Origin: Hymenobacter yonginensis
GTDB lineage: Bacteria > Bacteroidota > Bacteroidia > Cytophagales > Hymenobacteraceae
Reading direction: 5' to 3'
Assembly: GCF_027625995.1 (NCBI RefSeq)
Contig: NZ_CP115396.1
Span: forward strand, 1,116,001 to 1,180,000
DNA length: 64,000 nucleotides
The notes beneath the pieces were generated by a model. It was not told the origin of the DNA, searched no databases, and was given only the letters and a program-made list of their open reading frames with translations. Position numbers and translations under genes: made by a program. Positions 39,491-48,502 of the stretch are shown in pieces. The stretch's first letter is position 1. Each line of letters opens with the position of its first letter.

Positions 39491-40801
39491 ATGAAGCCTT
39501 TGTTTACGTCCATTCTGCTGCTGTTCTGGTGTTTGCTGGCTTGCGCCGCGCCTGGAGACCCGCAGGCGCCGGTGGGCATTGTGGGAACAGTGCGCTCCGC
39601 TGACAACCAGGTGCTGGCCAAAGCATCCGTGCTGGTGATCTACGTGCCAACCGGCAAGCGCCACACCACCAGCACAGACGCGGCCGGCAATTTTGCCGTG
39701 ACCGAACTGGCCGTGGGTGGCCCCTACACCGTGCAGGTCAGCCAGCCTAACTACCAGCCCGAAGTGGTGAATGACGTGTTTCTGCTGACCGGCAAAACCG
39801 CCAACGGAACCTTCGTGCTCCACCCCGCCGACAAAGCTGCGGCACCGGCCCGGCGCAAGGCGGGCAAGGAAAAGCTGGCTACCGGCGCCGACGCCAATCC
39901 GGCCCTGCTGGCCTCCGCCGGCCAGCCGGCCGCGGCCGCAGCGCCCACGCGCTACCACCTCACCTACATTCAGCAGTGCCGCATCATTCCGTCGGGGCCG
40001 GCTATGGCGTCTGCTCAGCCCATGGCAGCAGGCCCGTCGGCCGCCAACCGGCCTGCTGCAGTTCCAGCCCCGGTAGCAGCCTCCGCCGCCGCAGTTCCAG
40101 CTCGGATGGCTGCTCCTTCGCCGGCACTGGTTCCGGCTAAAGCAACAGCCCTTGCGCCTCCAGCGGCTGCTACCACAGCAGCCACCGGTGCGGTGGCCGC
40201 ACCTGATGCTCCAATTCGGACGACGCGGCCAGCATTTCGGCCGGGCAGCCGCTCGCCAAAAGCCATTGAAGCCCCGGCCATTGGTGGCCACTACGATGCC
40301 GGCTCGGGCAACTATATCTACGATACCGGTGCTCCAACCACGCTGCAGCTGGCCGACGGCAAAAAGCTAAGTGGCGTAGGCATCAACTCGATTGAAACCA
40401 GGTTGCACCACTTCCTGGCCGATCCGAAGCAGCAGATAGACACCGTAGACCGCACCCACGGCTGGATGAGCTTCGACCGGGTGTACTTTGAAACCGGCAA
40501 AGCCACCCTCACCAAAGAGTCGATGCAGCAGCTCAAAAACATTGCGCTCCTGCTGCAGAGCTACCCCCAGACCCGCATCAAGCTGGGCGGCTACACCGAC
40601 AGCGTAGGCGCGTACCAGATGAACCGGCAACTGAGCGAGGCGCGGGCCCGCACCGCCTGGGCCGCGCTGGTGGAGCTGGGCGTGAGCCCCTCGCGCCTGG
40701 AGGCCCGCGGCTACGGCTCCAACTATCCTGTTGCGTCCAATGCTACGCCGGCCGGCCGCGCCATGAACCGGCGCCTGAGCGTGCGGGTAATCAGCAAGTA
40801 G
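39491..40801 (+). CDS. OmpA-family outer-membrane protein with N-terminal regulatory-like domain
   Basis: The 436 residues start with a signal peptide (MKPLFTSILLLFWCLLACAA, possibly a lipoprotein with Cys near 18). A carboxypeptidase-regulatory-like Ig fold follows (about 27-110: VGIVGTVRSADNQVLAKASVLV, TSTDAAGNFAVTELAVGGPYTV). A long Ala/Pro-rich linker spans about 115-255. The OmpA C-terminal domain (about 325-436) binds peptidoglycan through LGGYTDSVGAYQMNRQLSEARARTAW and ARGYGSNYPVASNATPAGRAMNRRLSVRV. It probably ties the outer membrane to the wall. An AT-rich promoter region (39400-39480) precedes it. Confidence 0.88.
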   Translation: MKPLFTSILLLFWCLLACAAPGDPQAPVGIVGTVRSADNQVLAKASVLVIYVPTGKRHTTSTDAAGNFAVTELAVGGPYTVQVSQPNYQPEVVNDVFLLTGKTANGTFVLHPADKAAAPARRKAGKEKLATGADANPALLASAGQPAAAAAPTRYHLTYIQQCRIIPSGPAMASAQPMAAGPSAANRPAAVPAPVAASAAAVPARMAAPSPALVPAKATALAPPAAATTAATGAVAAPDAPIRTTRPAFRPGSRSPKAIEAPAIGGHYDAGSGNYIYDTGAPTTLQLADGKKLSGVGINSIETRLHHFLADPKQQIDTVDRTHGWMSFDRVYFETGKATLTKESMQQLKNIALLLQSYPQTRIKLGGYTDSVGAYQMNRQLSEARARTAWAALVELGVSPSRLEARGYGSNYPVASNATPAGRAMNRRLSVRVISK

Positions 40802-40856
40802 CCAACCTGCGGGTTTGTTGAAGGATAAATGAATTGATAGTCAAGGTGTAAAAGGC

Positions 40857-40905
40857 GAGCGGGAAAGTGTTAGCGAATTTTCGCTGGCGCTTTCCCGCTC
40901 TTTCT
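40857..40905 (+). terminator. Hairpin between the OmpA-family gene and the pyruvate carboxylase gene
   Basis: The stem GAGCGGGAAAG with CTTTCCCGCTC, with an inner AGCGAA/TTCGCT stem, is followed by TTTCT. It fits a terminator for the OmpA-family gene. TAGCTTGG at 40907-40914, just beyond, resembles a -7 box for the next gene. Confidence 0.65.
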
Positions 40906-40954
40906 GTAGCTTGGCATCCGCATTCAGTTCTCTCTCTAAACTCCGTTTTCCAAG

Positions 40955-43900
40955 ATGAACATCCGCAAACTGCTGGTCGCCAACCGGGGCGAAATTGCGA
41001 TTCGCGTGCTGCGCGCCGCCACCGAGCTGGGCATTCAGACCGTGGCCATCTACACCTACGAAGACCGCTACTCGCTGCACCGCTACAAGGCCGACGAAGC
41101 CTACCAGGTGGGCCGCGACGACGAGCCGCTCAAGCCGTATTTGGACATCGAAGGCATCATCCGGACGGCCAAGGAAAACGGGGCCAATGCCATCCATCCC
41201 GGCTACGGCTTTCTGAGCGAGAATGCCACGCTGGCCCGGCGCTGCGGCGAGGAAGGCCTCATCTTCGTGGGCCCGCGCCCCGAGGTAATGGAAGCCCTCG
41301 GCGACAAGGTAGCGGCCAAAAAAGTGGCCGTAGCCTGCCAAGTGCCCATTATTGAAAGTAGCGAGGCCGATCTAGTAGATGCCGAAACGGCCATTGCTGA
41401 GGCTCACCGCATCGGCTACCCTGTGATGCTGAAAGCGGCCAGCGGCGGCGGCGGCCGCGGCATGCGCATCATCCGCGACGACGAGCAGATGGAGCGCGGC
41501 TTCTTCGAGGCCCGCAACGAAGCCCTCAAAGCTTTCGGCGACGACACCGTGTTTTTGGAGAAGTTTGTGGAGCAGCCCAAGCACATTGAAGTGCAGCTGG
41601 TGGCCGACAACTACGGCGGCCTCACGCACCTGTATGAGCGCGACTGCTCGGTGCAGCGCCGCTACCAGAAGGTGGTGGAGGTGGCGCCCTCGCTGAACCT
41701 GCCCGACCACATGCGCCACCTGCTCTACGAGTACGCGCTGCGCCTGGGCCGGGCCGTGAACTACAACAACGTGGGCACCGTGGAATTCCTGGTGAACCCC
41801 GAGCACGACCGGATTTACTTCATCGAGGTGAACCCGCGCATTCAGGTGGAGCACACCGTCACGGAGATGATTACGGGCATCGACCTGATTAAAACCCAGC
41901 TCCACATTGCCGACGGCCGCCGCCTCACCGACCCCGAAATCAACCTGGGCCCCGACGCGAAGCCGCTGAAAATCGGGGTGGCCATCCAGTGCCGCATCAC
42001 CACCGAAGACCCCACCAACGACTTCAAGCCCGATTACGGCACCATTACGGCCTACCGCTCGGCGGGCGGCTTCGGCATCCGGCTCGACCAAGGCTCGGTG
42101 TACACCGGCGTGAAAGTGTCGCCGTTTTTTGATTCCCTGCTGGTGAAGGTGTCGACGCACGCGCCCAGCCTAGCCGATGCGGCCCAGAAGATGGCCCGCA
42201 CCCTCGACGAGTTCCGGGTGCGGGGCGTGAGCACCAACATTCAGTTTCTGCAGAACATCATCGCGCACCCGGTCTTCATGGCCGGCGAGGCCAACGTCGA
42301 CTTCATCAAGGACCACCCCGAGCTGTTCAAGTTCAAGACCCGGCAGGACCGCGCCACCAAGGTGCTCAGCTTCCTCGGCGACGTGATAGTGAACGGCAAC
42401 CCCGACGTGCGCAACCTGCTGGACCCGCGCCGCGAGCTGCGCAAGCCCCGCCTGCCCGAAGCCGACCTGACCGCCACCCCGCCGCCCGGCACCAAGCAAA
42501 AGCTCACGGAGCTGGGTCCCGAAGGCTTCGCCCAGTGGCTACGGGCCGACAAGCAGATCCACTACACCGACACCACCCTGCGCGACGCCCACCAGAGCCT
42601 GCTGGCCACCCGTATGCGCACGTACGACATGCTGAAAGTGGCCGGCCGCTACGCTCAGCAGCATCCGCAGACATTTTCGCTAGAGTGCTGGGGCGGCGCC
42701 ACGTTTGATGTAGCCCTGCGCTTCCTGCACGAAGACCCTTGGGAGCGGCTGGCCAAGCTGCGCGCCGCCGTGCCTAATATCCTGCTCCAGATGCTGATCC
42801 GTGGGGCCAACGGCGTGGGCTATAAAGCGTATCCCGACAACCTCACGGAGCGGTTCGTGCAACAGGCCGCCGAAACCGGCATCGACGTGTTCCGCATCTT
42901 CGACTCGCTGAACTGGATGCCGGGCATGGAGGCCTGCATCGGGTTTGTGCGCAACAAAACTGACCGCCTCGCCGAAGCCAGCATCTGCTACACCGGCGAC
43001 ATCCTGGACCCCAAGCGCAACCAGAAGTACAACCTCGACTACTATCTGCGCCTGGCCCGCCAGATTGAGGACGCCGGGGCGCACATCCTCTGTATCAAGG
43101 ATATGGCCGGGCTGCTGAAGCCTTACGCCGCCACCGAGCTGATTACAGCCCTGCGTGACACCATCAGCCTGCCCATCCACCTGCACACCCATGACACCAG
43201 CAGCCTGCAGCCCGCCACCTACCTGAAAGCCGTGGAAGCCGGCGTGGATGTGATTGACGTGGCGTTGGGCAGCCTCTCGGGCCTTACCTCGCAGCCCAAC
43301 TTCAACTCGGTGGTAGAAATGCTGCGCGGGCAAGAGCGGCACCGCGAGTACAATCAGGACTCCCTGAATGAGTTCAGCAACTACTGGGAAACCGTGCGGG
43401 AGCATTATTACCCGTTTGAGTCGGGCCTGAAGGCCGGCACCTCGGAGGTGTTCCAGCACGAAATTCCGGGCGGGCAGTATTCCAACCTGCGCCCGCAGGC
43501 GGCTTCCCTGGGCTTGCTGGATAAGTTTGAAACCGTGAAAACCACGTTTGCCGACGTCAACCAGCTGTTCGGCGACATCGTGAAGGTGACGCCCAGTTCG
43601 AAGGTGGTCGGCGACATGGCCCTGTTTCTGGTCAGCAACAACCTCACTACCCGCGACGTGCTGGAGAAGGGCGCCACGCTCAACTTCCCCGAATCGGTGC
43701 GGGAACTGTTCCGCGGCGACATCGGGCAGCCTGAAGGCGGCTGGCCCAAGGATGTGCAGCAGGTGATTCTCAAAGACGAAACGCCCTTCACAGACCGCCC
43801 CAACGAGCACCTGGCCCCCATTGATTTCGACGCCGAGTGGCAGAAATTCGAGGAGAAATTCGGGCAGCGCAGCAAGTTCACCGACGTGCTGTCGTGGCTG

Positions 43901-44404
43901 CTCTACCCGAAGGTGTTCGAGCAGTACTGGGCGCATCAGCAGGAGTTCGGCGACGTGTCGGTGGTGCCGACGCCCGTGTTCTACTACGGCCTGCAGCCCG
44001 GCGACGAAACCATCATCGAAATTGCTCGCGGCAAGAGCATCATCGTGGGCCTGCAGAGCATCGGACCCGTAAACGAGGAAGGCAACCGCACCATCTTCTT
44101 CAACCTCAACGGCCAGACCCGCAACCTGGAAATCCGGGATACTTCGGTGGAAGTGAAGAAAATCCAGAACCCCAAAGCCGACAAAGGCAACCCCCGCCAG
44201 GTGGGGGCTCCGCTCCAAGGCTTACTGTCGCGGGTGCTGGTGGAAAGCGGCCAGCAAGTGAAGCGCAACGCGCCGCTGTTTATCATCGAAGCCATGAAAA
44301 TGGAAACCACCATCACCGCCCCCGACGACACCACGGTGCAAGCCGTAAACCTCACTGAGGGCAGCTTGGTAAACGCCGACGACCTCGTGCTGACGCTGGG
44401 ATAG
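40955..44404 (+). CDS. pyc: Pyruvate carboxylase
   Basis: This 1149-residue single-chain enzyme uses biotin and ATP to carboxylate pyruvate to oxaloacetate. The order is biotin carboxylase (about 1-450: ANRGEIAIRVLRAATELGIQ, HPGYGFLSENA, KAASGGGGRGMR, EVNPRIQVEHTVTE), carboxyltransferase (about 530-1000: TDTTLRDAHQSLLATRMRT, LECWGGATFDVALRFL, FDSLNW, KDMAGLLKP, HTHDTS) and the biotinyl domain with Lys1115 in EAMKMETT. The length matches the alpha4 form. It refills the TCA cycle and probably supports gluconeogenesis. No accessory genes are needed or present. Confidence 0.97.
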   Translation: MNIRKLLVANRGEIAIRVLRAATELGIQTVAIYTYEDRYSLHRYKADEAYQVGRDDEPLKPYLDIEGIIRTAKENGANAIHPGYGFLSENATLARRCGEEGLIFVGPRPEVMEALGDKVAAKKVAVACQVPIIESSEADLVDAETAIAEAHRIGYPVMLKAASGGGGRGMRIIRDDEQMERGFFEARNEALKAFGDDTVFLEKFVEQPKHIEVQLVADNYGGLTHLYERDCSVQRRYQKVVEVAPSLNLPDHMRHLLYEYALRLGRAVNYNNVGTVEFLVNPEHDRIYFIEVNPRIQVEHTVTEMITGIDLIKTQLHIADGRRLTDPEINLGPDAKPLKIGVAIQCRITTEDPTNDFKPDYGTITAYRSAGGFGIRLDQGSVYTGVKVSPFFDSLLVKVSTHAPSLADAAQKMARTLDEFRVRGVSTNIQFLQNIIAHPVFMAGEANVDFIKDHPELFKFKTRQDRATKVLSFLGDVIVNGNPDVRNLLDPRRELRKPRLPEADLTATPPPGTKQKLTELGPEGFAQWLRADKQIHYTDTTLRDAHQSLLATRMRTYDMLKVAGRYAQQHPQTFSLECWGGATFDVALRFLHEDPWERLAKLRAAVPNILLQMLIRGANGVGYKAYPDNLTERFVQQAAETGIDVFRIFDSLNWMPGMEACIGFVRNKTDRLAEASICYTGDILDPKRNQKYNLDYYLRLARQIEDAGAHILCIKDMAGLLKPYAATELITALRDTISLPIHLHTHDTSSLQPATYLKAVEAGVDVIDVALGSLSGLTSQPNFNSVVEMLRGQERHREYNQDSLNEFSNYWETVREHYYPFESGLKAGTSEVFQHEIPGGQYSNLRPQAASLGLLDKFETVKTTFADVNQLFGDIVKVTPSSKVVGDMALFLVSNNLTTRDVLEKGATLNFPESVRELFRGDIGQPEGGWPKDVQQVILKDETPFTDRPNEHLAPIDFDAEWQKFEEKFGQRSKFTDVLSWLLYPKVFEQYWAHQQEFGDVSVVPTPVFYYGLQPGDETIIEIARGKSIIVGLQSIGPVNEEGNRTIFFNLNGQTRNLEIRDTSVEVKKIQNPKADKGNPRQVGAPLQGLLSRVLVESGQQVKRNAPLFIIEAMKMETTITAPDDTTVQAVNLTEGSLVNADDLVLTLG

Positions 44405-44463
44405 AACAAGTAATCAGGGAAACCGGTAGCTTAGGGCCATAACAAGCCGATAATTTATCTAAT

Positions 44464-45195
44464 ATGAAAACCCGAATTCTCTTTCTTATTCCGGCATTGC
44501 TGTGGACTGGCGCTGCTTTGGCTCAGAGCGAAACCGAAAAGAACGGCATGGGCGCCAAGGCCAATCTTGATGCCTTAGCCAGTGGCTCAATGGCAGTAGT
44601 TCCCAAAGCTGTTGCTGAAGGCACTGTAGGCTCGCCATACGCCGACACTCGGTGGCTTACTGCGCGGCTGTCCATGACCAACAACCGTCCGGTGGCACCA
44701 GTACCCCTGAAGTACGATGTGCTCAACAGCCGCCTGCTCATGCGGTCTGTGAACCGTCCGACCGACTCGCTGCAGCTTGATGACAACCTGGTAGCCGGTT
44801 TCGTGCTCGAAGAGCCGGCCTTGGCCGGGCAGCCGGTGCGGCAGCGGCAGTTTCGTCGCTTTGCGGAAGCACCTCAACCTGCACTGCGCGGCAAATATGT
44901 GGAAGTGCTGCACCAGGGACGCTACACGCTACTCAAGCAATACGACAAAGTGCTGCGTAAAGCGCAGCTGGAAGGTGGGTACAGTTCCACTACTCGCTCA
45001 GATGAAATTGCGGACAAGAACACGTACTACCTAGTGAGCCCTGATGGGAAGATTCAGCCAGTTAAGCTCACTATGAAAGGCTTGCAGGCAGTTGCACCGG
45101 AGTTAGCCGCTTCTCTTAAAGCAGTACCAGCCGCTCAGTCTGCCCGCACCGATGCTGACTGGGGCCGAGTGCTGGCAGGTGTAGATGTTCGGTAA
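44464..45195 (+). CDS. Secreted protein of unknown function
   Basis: The 243 residues begin with a signal peptide (MKTRILFLIPALLWTGAALA, cut before QSETEK). The mature part has no motif I recognise. YADTRWLTARLSMTNNRPVAPVPLKYDVLNSRLLMRS and KYVEVLHQGRYTLLKQYDKVLRKAQLEGGYSSTTRSDEIADKNTYYLVSPDGKIQPVKLT suggest a beta-rich domain like those of uncharacterised Bacteroidota exported proteins that are about 220-260 residues long. It lies 59 bp after the pyruvate carboxylase gene without an obvious terminator, so some read-through is possible. Function unknown. Confidence 0.78.
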   Translation: MKTRILFLIPALLWTGAALAQSETEKNGMGAKANLDALASGSMAVVPKAVAEGTVGSPYADTRWLTARLSMTNNRPVAPVPLKYDVLNSRLLMRSVNRPTDSLQLDDNLVAGFVLEEPALAGQPVRQRQFRRFAEAPQPALRGKYVEVLHQGRYTLLKQYDKVLRKAQLEGGYSSTTRSDEIADKNTYYLVSPDGKIQPVKLTMKGLQAVAPELAASLKAVPAAQSARTDADWGRVLAGVDVR

Positions 45196-45224
45196 TACTG
45201 GTATTTTCCTGCTTTTGATATCCT

Positions 45225-45258
45225 TGGCCGGCTGGTGGACATGAGTTCACCAGCCGGT
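45225..45258. terminator. Terminator after the unknown secreted protein gene
   Basis: The stem CCGGCTGGTG / CACCAGCCGG with a 10-base loop is followed by TTGTTTTT. It lies between two convergent genes and probably serves the plus-strand one. Confidence 0.75.
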
Positions 45259-45263
45259 TGTTT

Positions 45264-45758
45264 TTACCGCAGATACACTGCGTGCAGCACAGCAGTTGGC
45301 GTAGTGCCGGCTTCTCCAAATAGGCGGAGCGTATCGCCGCTGATACGGTAGGTGCGGGCGTTTTCGAGGGCGCGCATAAAGCCGGTTTCGGTGGTGGTGC
45401 CTTCCGGGCTGGCGCAGGCCATGCGGGTGGAAAGCAGGGCGCCGAACCGCAGCTGCCCATCGGCCGGCAGCTCGTAGGTGCCGCGGAAACGGTTGCAGCT
45501 GCCGTTGCCTTCGGCATTGGGGGCATCCTGGCGTAGCAGCACGTAAGGCTCGGCGTTGGTGGGCGGCGGTACGGGCTGGCCGTTCAGCTGGCGCAACACC
45601 CAGCGCGTGTTGCGCAGGGCCGCATCCGGGGTTGCGGGAGTGGTCTGGCCGACGGCCGGGCTGCTGGCCGGTGGGGTGGTGGCGTCGGTGGCGGGGGATG
45701 AGGTTTGGCAGCTGGCAGCCAGCAATATGGTGGTTGCGAAGAGCAAGGTATTCCGCAT
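45264..45758 (-). CDS. META-domain (HslJ-like) lipoprotein
   Basis: This 164-residue protein has a lipoprotein signal (MRNTLLFATTILLAASC, Cys17), a Thr/Pro-rich spacer (about 18-50) and a META domain (about 52-164: LRNTRWVLRQLNGQPVPP, GNGSCNRFRGTYELPADGQLRFGALLSTRMAC, FMRALENARTYRISGDTLRLFGE). The conserved CNRF and W..L.G motifs define the family. E. coli HslJ is linked to heat-induced stress and novobiocin resistance, but the general function of the domain is not known. It is transcribed away from the M28 peptidase gene. Confidence 0.88.
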   Translation of the reverse strand: MRNTLLFATTILLAASCQTSSPATDATTPPASSPAVGQTTPATPDAALRNTRWVLRQLNGQPVPPPTNAEPYVLLRQDAPNAEGNGSCNRFRGTYELPADGQLRFGALLSTRMACASPEGTTTETGFMRALENARTYRISGDTLRLFGEAGTTPTAVLHAVYLR

Positions 45759-45854
45759 GGTATTCGGGAAAATAGGGCAAAACAGATGTACAAAAAAAGA
45801 GCCACTGCTCAGATGAGTTGTACATAAACCATAACAAAAGGGTTATTTTGCGGT

Positions 45855-47231
45855 ATGCGAAAATTCCCCTTCTTCGTTCTACTCTCCTTTTTGCTTGCTG
45901 CCCCCGCTACACTTTATGCCCAGAAAAAAACGGTAACTGTCCCTGCATCAGCTGGTGTGTCGGCCGCTACGGTGGAGCGGGTTGTGAAAGCCCTGGCTGC
46001 CGACGACATGCAGGGCCGGGCCACCGGCAAGCCCGGTGGGCAGAAAGCCGCTCAGTTTCTGGCCGCCGAGTTTCAGCGCATCGGGCTGGGTATGCTGCCC
46101 GGGCTGACCACCTACGAGCAGGTGTTTCCGGCCTACGAGTCGAAGGTGGCCGCCTTGTTTGTGACCCTCAACAACGCGCCGGTTCCCAAAGAAAAGGCGC
46201 TGCTCGTTTCGGCGCAGCCGCACCTCAACTGGACCGATTCCGATGAGCCGGCAACCAAAGTGGTGGTGGTAGGACCCGACGATAAGGTGCAGCCATACAT
46301 GCGCGACATCATGCGCCCTCGCGAAAACCTAGTAGTGGTGCTGCACCCGGTGCACGACGAGGAGTTTCGCCGTCTGGCCAGCTACATCAGCAACAGAGCG
46401 CCGCGCCTCGACAAAGCCGGCAACCCGTATTCCAGCCTGGTAGTGATGCAGGCGCTGCCGGCCGGGGCCACGGTTACTTTCAAAGTGGCGGCCAATACCA
46501 CCACGCGCACGGTGGAGCTGCGCAACATTGTGGGGGTGCTGCCGGGCAAGGATACGGCGCGGAGCCGGGAGCAGGTGGTGTTTTCGGCCCACTACGACCA
46601 TATTGGCCTGTTGCCGGCGGTGGCCGGCGACTCCATTGCTAATGGAGCCGACGACGATGCCAGCGGCACGGCAGCTGTGGTGGCGCTGGCCGAGCACTTC
46701 AAGAAAAAGAACAACAATGCCCGTACGCTGGTCTTCGTGGCCTTCACGGCCGAGGAAATTGGCGGCTTCGGCTCCACGTATTTTTCCAAGCAGCTGAGCC
46801 CCGACAAGGTGGTGGCTATGTTCAACATCGAAATGATTGGCAAGCCGGCGAAGTTTGGCCCCAACACAGCCTTCATCACGGGCTTCGACAAGTCGAACTT
46901 TGGCTCTATGCTGCAGGAGAATGTCAAGGGCACGCTATTCCGCTTCGAACCCGACCCTTACCCCGAGCAGAACCTGTTCTACCGTTCCGACAATGCCACG
47001 CTGGCGCGCCTGGGCGTGCCAGCGCATAGCATCAGCACCGACCAGATTCCGACCGACAAGCTCTACCATTCCGTGGACGACGAAGTGCAGAGCCTCGATC
47101 TGCCTAACATGACGGCGGTTATAACGGGCATAGCTCGTGGGGCGGCCGGCATCATTGCGGGGCAGCAGACGCCTACCCGCATTGCCCCGGAGGCGCCAAA
47201 ACCGGCCCCGGCGTCTGGGGCCGGCAAGTAA
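45855..47231 (+). CDS. M28-family zinc aminopeptidase, secreted
   Basis: This 458-residue peptidase has a signal peptide (MRKFPFFVLLSFLLAAPATLYA), an N-terminal region, a PA-like insert (about 120-220) and the M28 catalytic domain (about 225-440). Zinc ligands and catalytic residues are visible in VVFSAHYDHIGL, NGADDDASGTAAVVALA, AFTAEEIGGFGS (catalytic Glu-Glu), FNIEMIGKP and the late His in KLYHSVDDE. It removes N-terminal residues from peptides outside the cytoplasm. The C-terminus is Ala/Pro-rich and lacks a T9SS domain, so it is probably periplasmic. Confidence 0.92.
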   Translation: MRKFPFFVLLSFLLAAPATLYAQKKTVTVPASAGVSAATVERVVKALAADDMQGRATGKPGGQKAAQFLAAEFQRIGLGMLPGLTTYEQVFPAYESKVAALFVTLNNAPVPKEKALLVSAQPHLNWTDSDEPATKVVVVGPDDKVQPYMRDIMRPRENLVVVLHPVHDEEFRRLASYISNRAPRLDKAGNPYSSLVVMQALPAGATVTFKVAANTTTRTVELRNIVGVLPGKDTARSREQVVFSAHYDHIGLLPAVAGDSIANGADDDASGTAAVVALAEHFKKKNNNARTLVFVAFTAEEIGGFGSTYFSKQLSPDKVVAMFNIEMIGKPAKFGPNTAFITGFDKSNFGSMLQENVKGTLFRFEPDPYPEQNLFYRSDNATLARLGVPAHSISTDQIPTDKLYHSVDDEVQSLDLPNMTAVITGIARGAAGIIAGQQTPTRIAPEAPKPAPASGAGK

Positions 47232-47265
47232 TAGCTGACACTCACGCAGGAATTCTCAGGATAAA

Positions 47266-47297
47266 AAAACACCCCGCAGGCAGTCTGCGGGGTGTTT
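47266..47297. terminator. Terminator after the M28 peptidase gene
   Basis: The stem AACACCCCGCAG / CTGCGGGGTGTT with a 5-base loop and an A run upstream fits a bidirectional terminator. The region from here to 47478 contains no gene. Confidence 0.8.
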
Positions 47298-47478
47298 GCG
47301 TTCAGGAACAAGGGGCGGCGGCTGGCGACTAATGTGCAAGGTGTGTAAGCAGCTATACTGCTACCGCTGGCATCAGCAGAAGTCAGTAGCAGATACTCAA
47401 ATCTAACAACTGACTGTAGACTGTACAATCACATGATGATGTGATATTGATAAGGCTGAGTGGCTGCAGAAGAGGGTT

Positions 47479-48330
47479 TTAGTGCGGTAGCCGTACGCTC
47501 AGGCCTGCGCCTACGTAGGGGCCGGCCGGCGCGTAGGTGCTGGTGCCCGGGCCACCGCCCGCCGTCACGTCGAGGCGCAGGCCGGGGGCAGGGCGCCAGT
47601 AGAGGCCGCCGGTGAGTCCGGGTTTCCAGCTGGCGGTTTTTTGCCAGGTGGTGTAGGTTTCAGCAAAGAATCCGAAATGCTCACCCAGCGGGCCGTTGAG
47701 CGCCACGGTGCCCAGGTACTGGCCCCGGCTGGTGTCGGCGGCCTTGAAGCCGCGCTGCTTGAAGCCCAGGTTGGCTTCCAGCCCGAACCGTTCGCCCAGT
47801 TGCTGCGACACCAGCAAGCGGGCCGCGGGCTCGTAGACCTTGTCGGTGAAGGTGGCGGCTCCGGTGCCGGGTAACGTCAGCTCGGCCAGCACCGACACCT
47901 GCGAGCGGGTATCCTGGTTGGAGGAAGCCAGCATTTTGGCCCCTACCGTAAGCGGCGCAAACCCGCCAGGCCGACCCACTATGGCACTGCCACCCTCGGT
48001 GGCAGGCGCCGGGGCCGGGCCCTGCGGCAGATATTGCTGCTGCACCCGCAGCTCCATCAGCCCGAAGAACCCCACGCGCAGCAGCCCCTGCGAAAAGGAG
48101 CGGGGCGCGCCCGCGGCGGATTGCAGTTGTCCTTGGGTGCCCAGCTCAAGCTGCACCTGCCCGGGGCGGAGCATGCTGGTAGTTACGGTTTGCCCGGGGC
48201 GGTCGGGGCGAATATTGCGGATGAAGGGCGTGTCGGCATTGCCGACGCTGGGGTCGATGGTTTGGGCCAGGGTGCAGGCGGGGGCAGCGAGCAAAAGCCC
48301 GCCGGCGGTCAGCAGAGTGGTCGTACGCAT
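47479..48330 (-). CDS. Outer-membrane beta-barrel protein (MetA-pathway/transporter-like)
   Basis: This 283-residue protein has a signal peptide (MRTTTLLTAGGLLLAAPACTLAQ) and a mature part that starts with a FIRNIRPDRPGQTVTTSMLRPGQVQLELG motif. This is the usual entry of the putative MetA-pathway-of-phenol-degradation barrel family. Alternating strands follow (LRVGFFGLMELRVQQQY, LEANLGFKQRGF, YLGTVALNGPLGEHFGFFAETY, WKPGLTGGLYWRPAPGLRLDVTAGGG), and it ends GAGLSVRLPH. It is probably an outer-membrane barrel of unknown cargo. The ATG at 48330 fixes the signal peptide. A longer upstream frame is rejected. Confidence 0.8.
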   Translation of the reverse strand: MRTTTLLTAGGLLLAAPACTLAQTIDPSVGNADTPFIRNIRPDRPGQTVTTSMLRPGQVQLELGTQGQLQSAAGAPRSFSQGLLRVGFFGLMELRVQQQYLPQGPAPAPATEGGSAIVGRPGGFAPLTVGAKMLASSNQDTRSQVSVLAELTLPGTGAATFTDKVYEPAARLLVSQQLGERFGLEANLGFKQRGFKAADTSRGQYLGTVALNGPLGEHFGFFAETYTTWQKTASWKPGLTGGLYWRPAPGLRLDVTAGGGPGTSTYAPAGPYVGAGLSVRLPH

Positions 48331-48502
48331 GCCTCCCGACACCCCGCGGCAGCGGAAAGTTCGTCGGCGAGGTACCAACTGCCTAGCTAACCGACGTTTT
48401 CGGCGGATAATGCAAGCCCGCCGTGGCAGGTTGCCATTCGGTTCGTGCCGGCGCTATATAGCCGTGTGGCGAACGAATCAGCTTCTTGAAATCTGCCTTC
48501 CC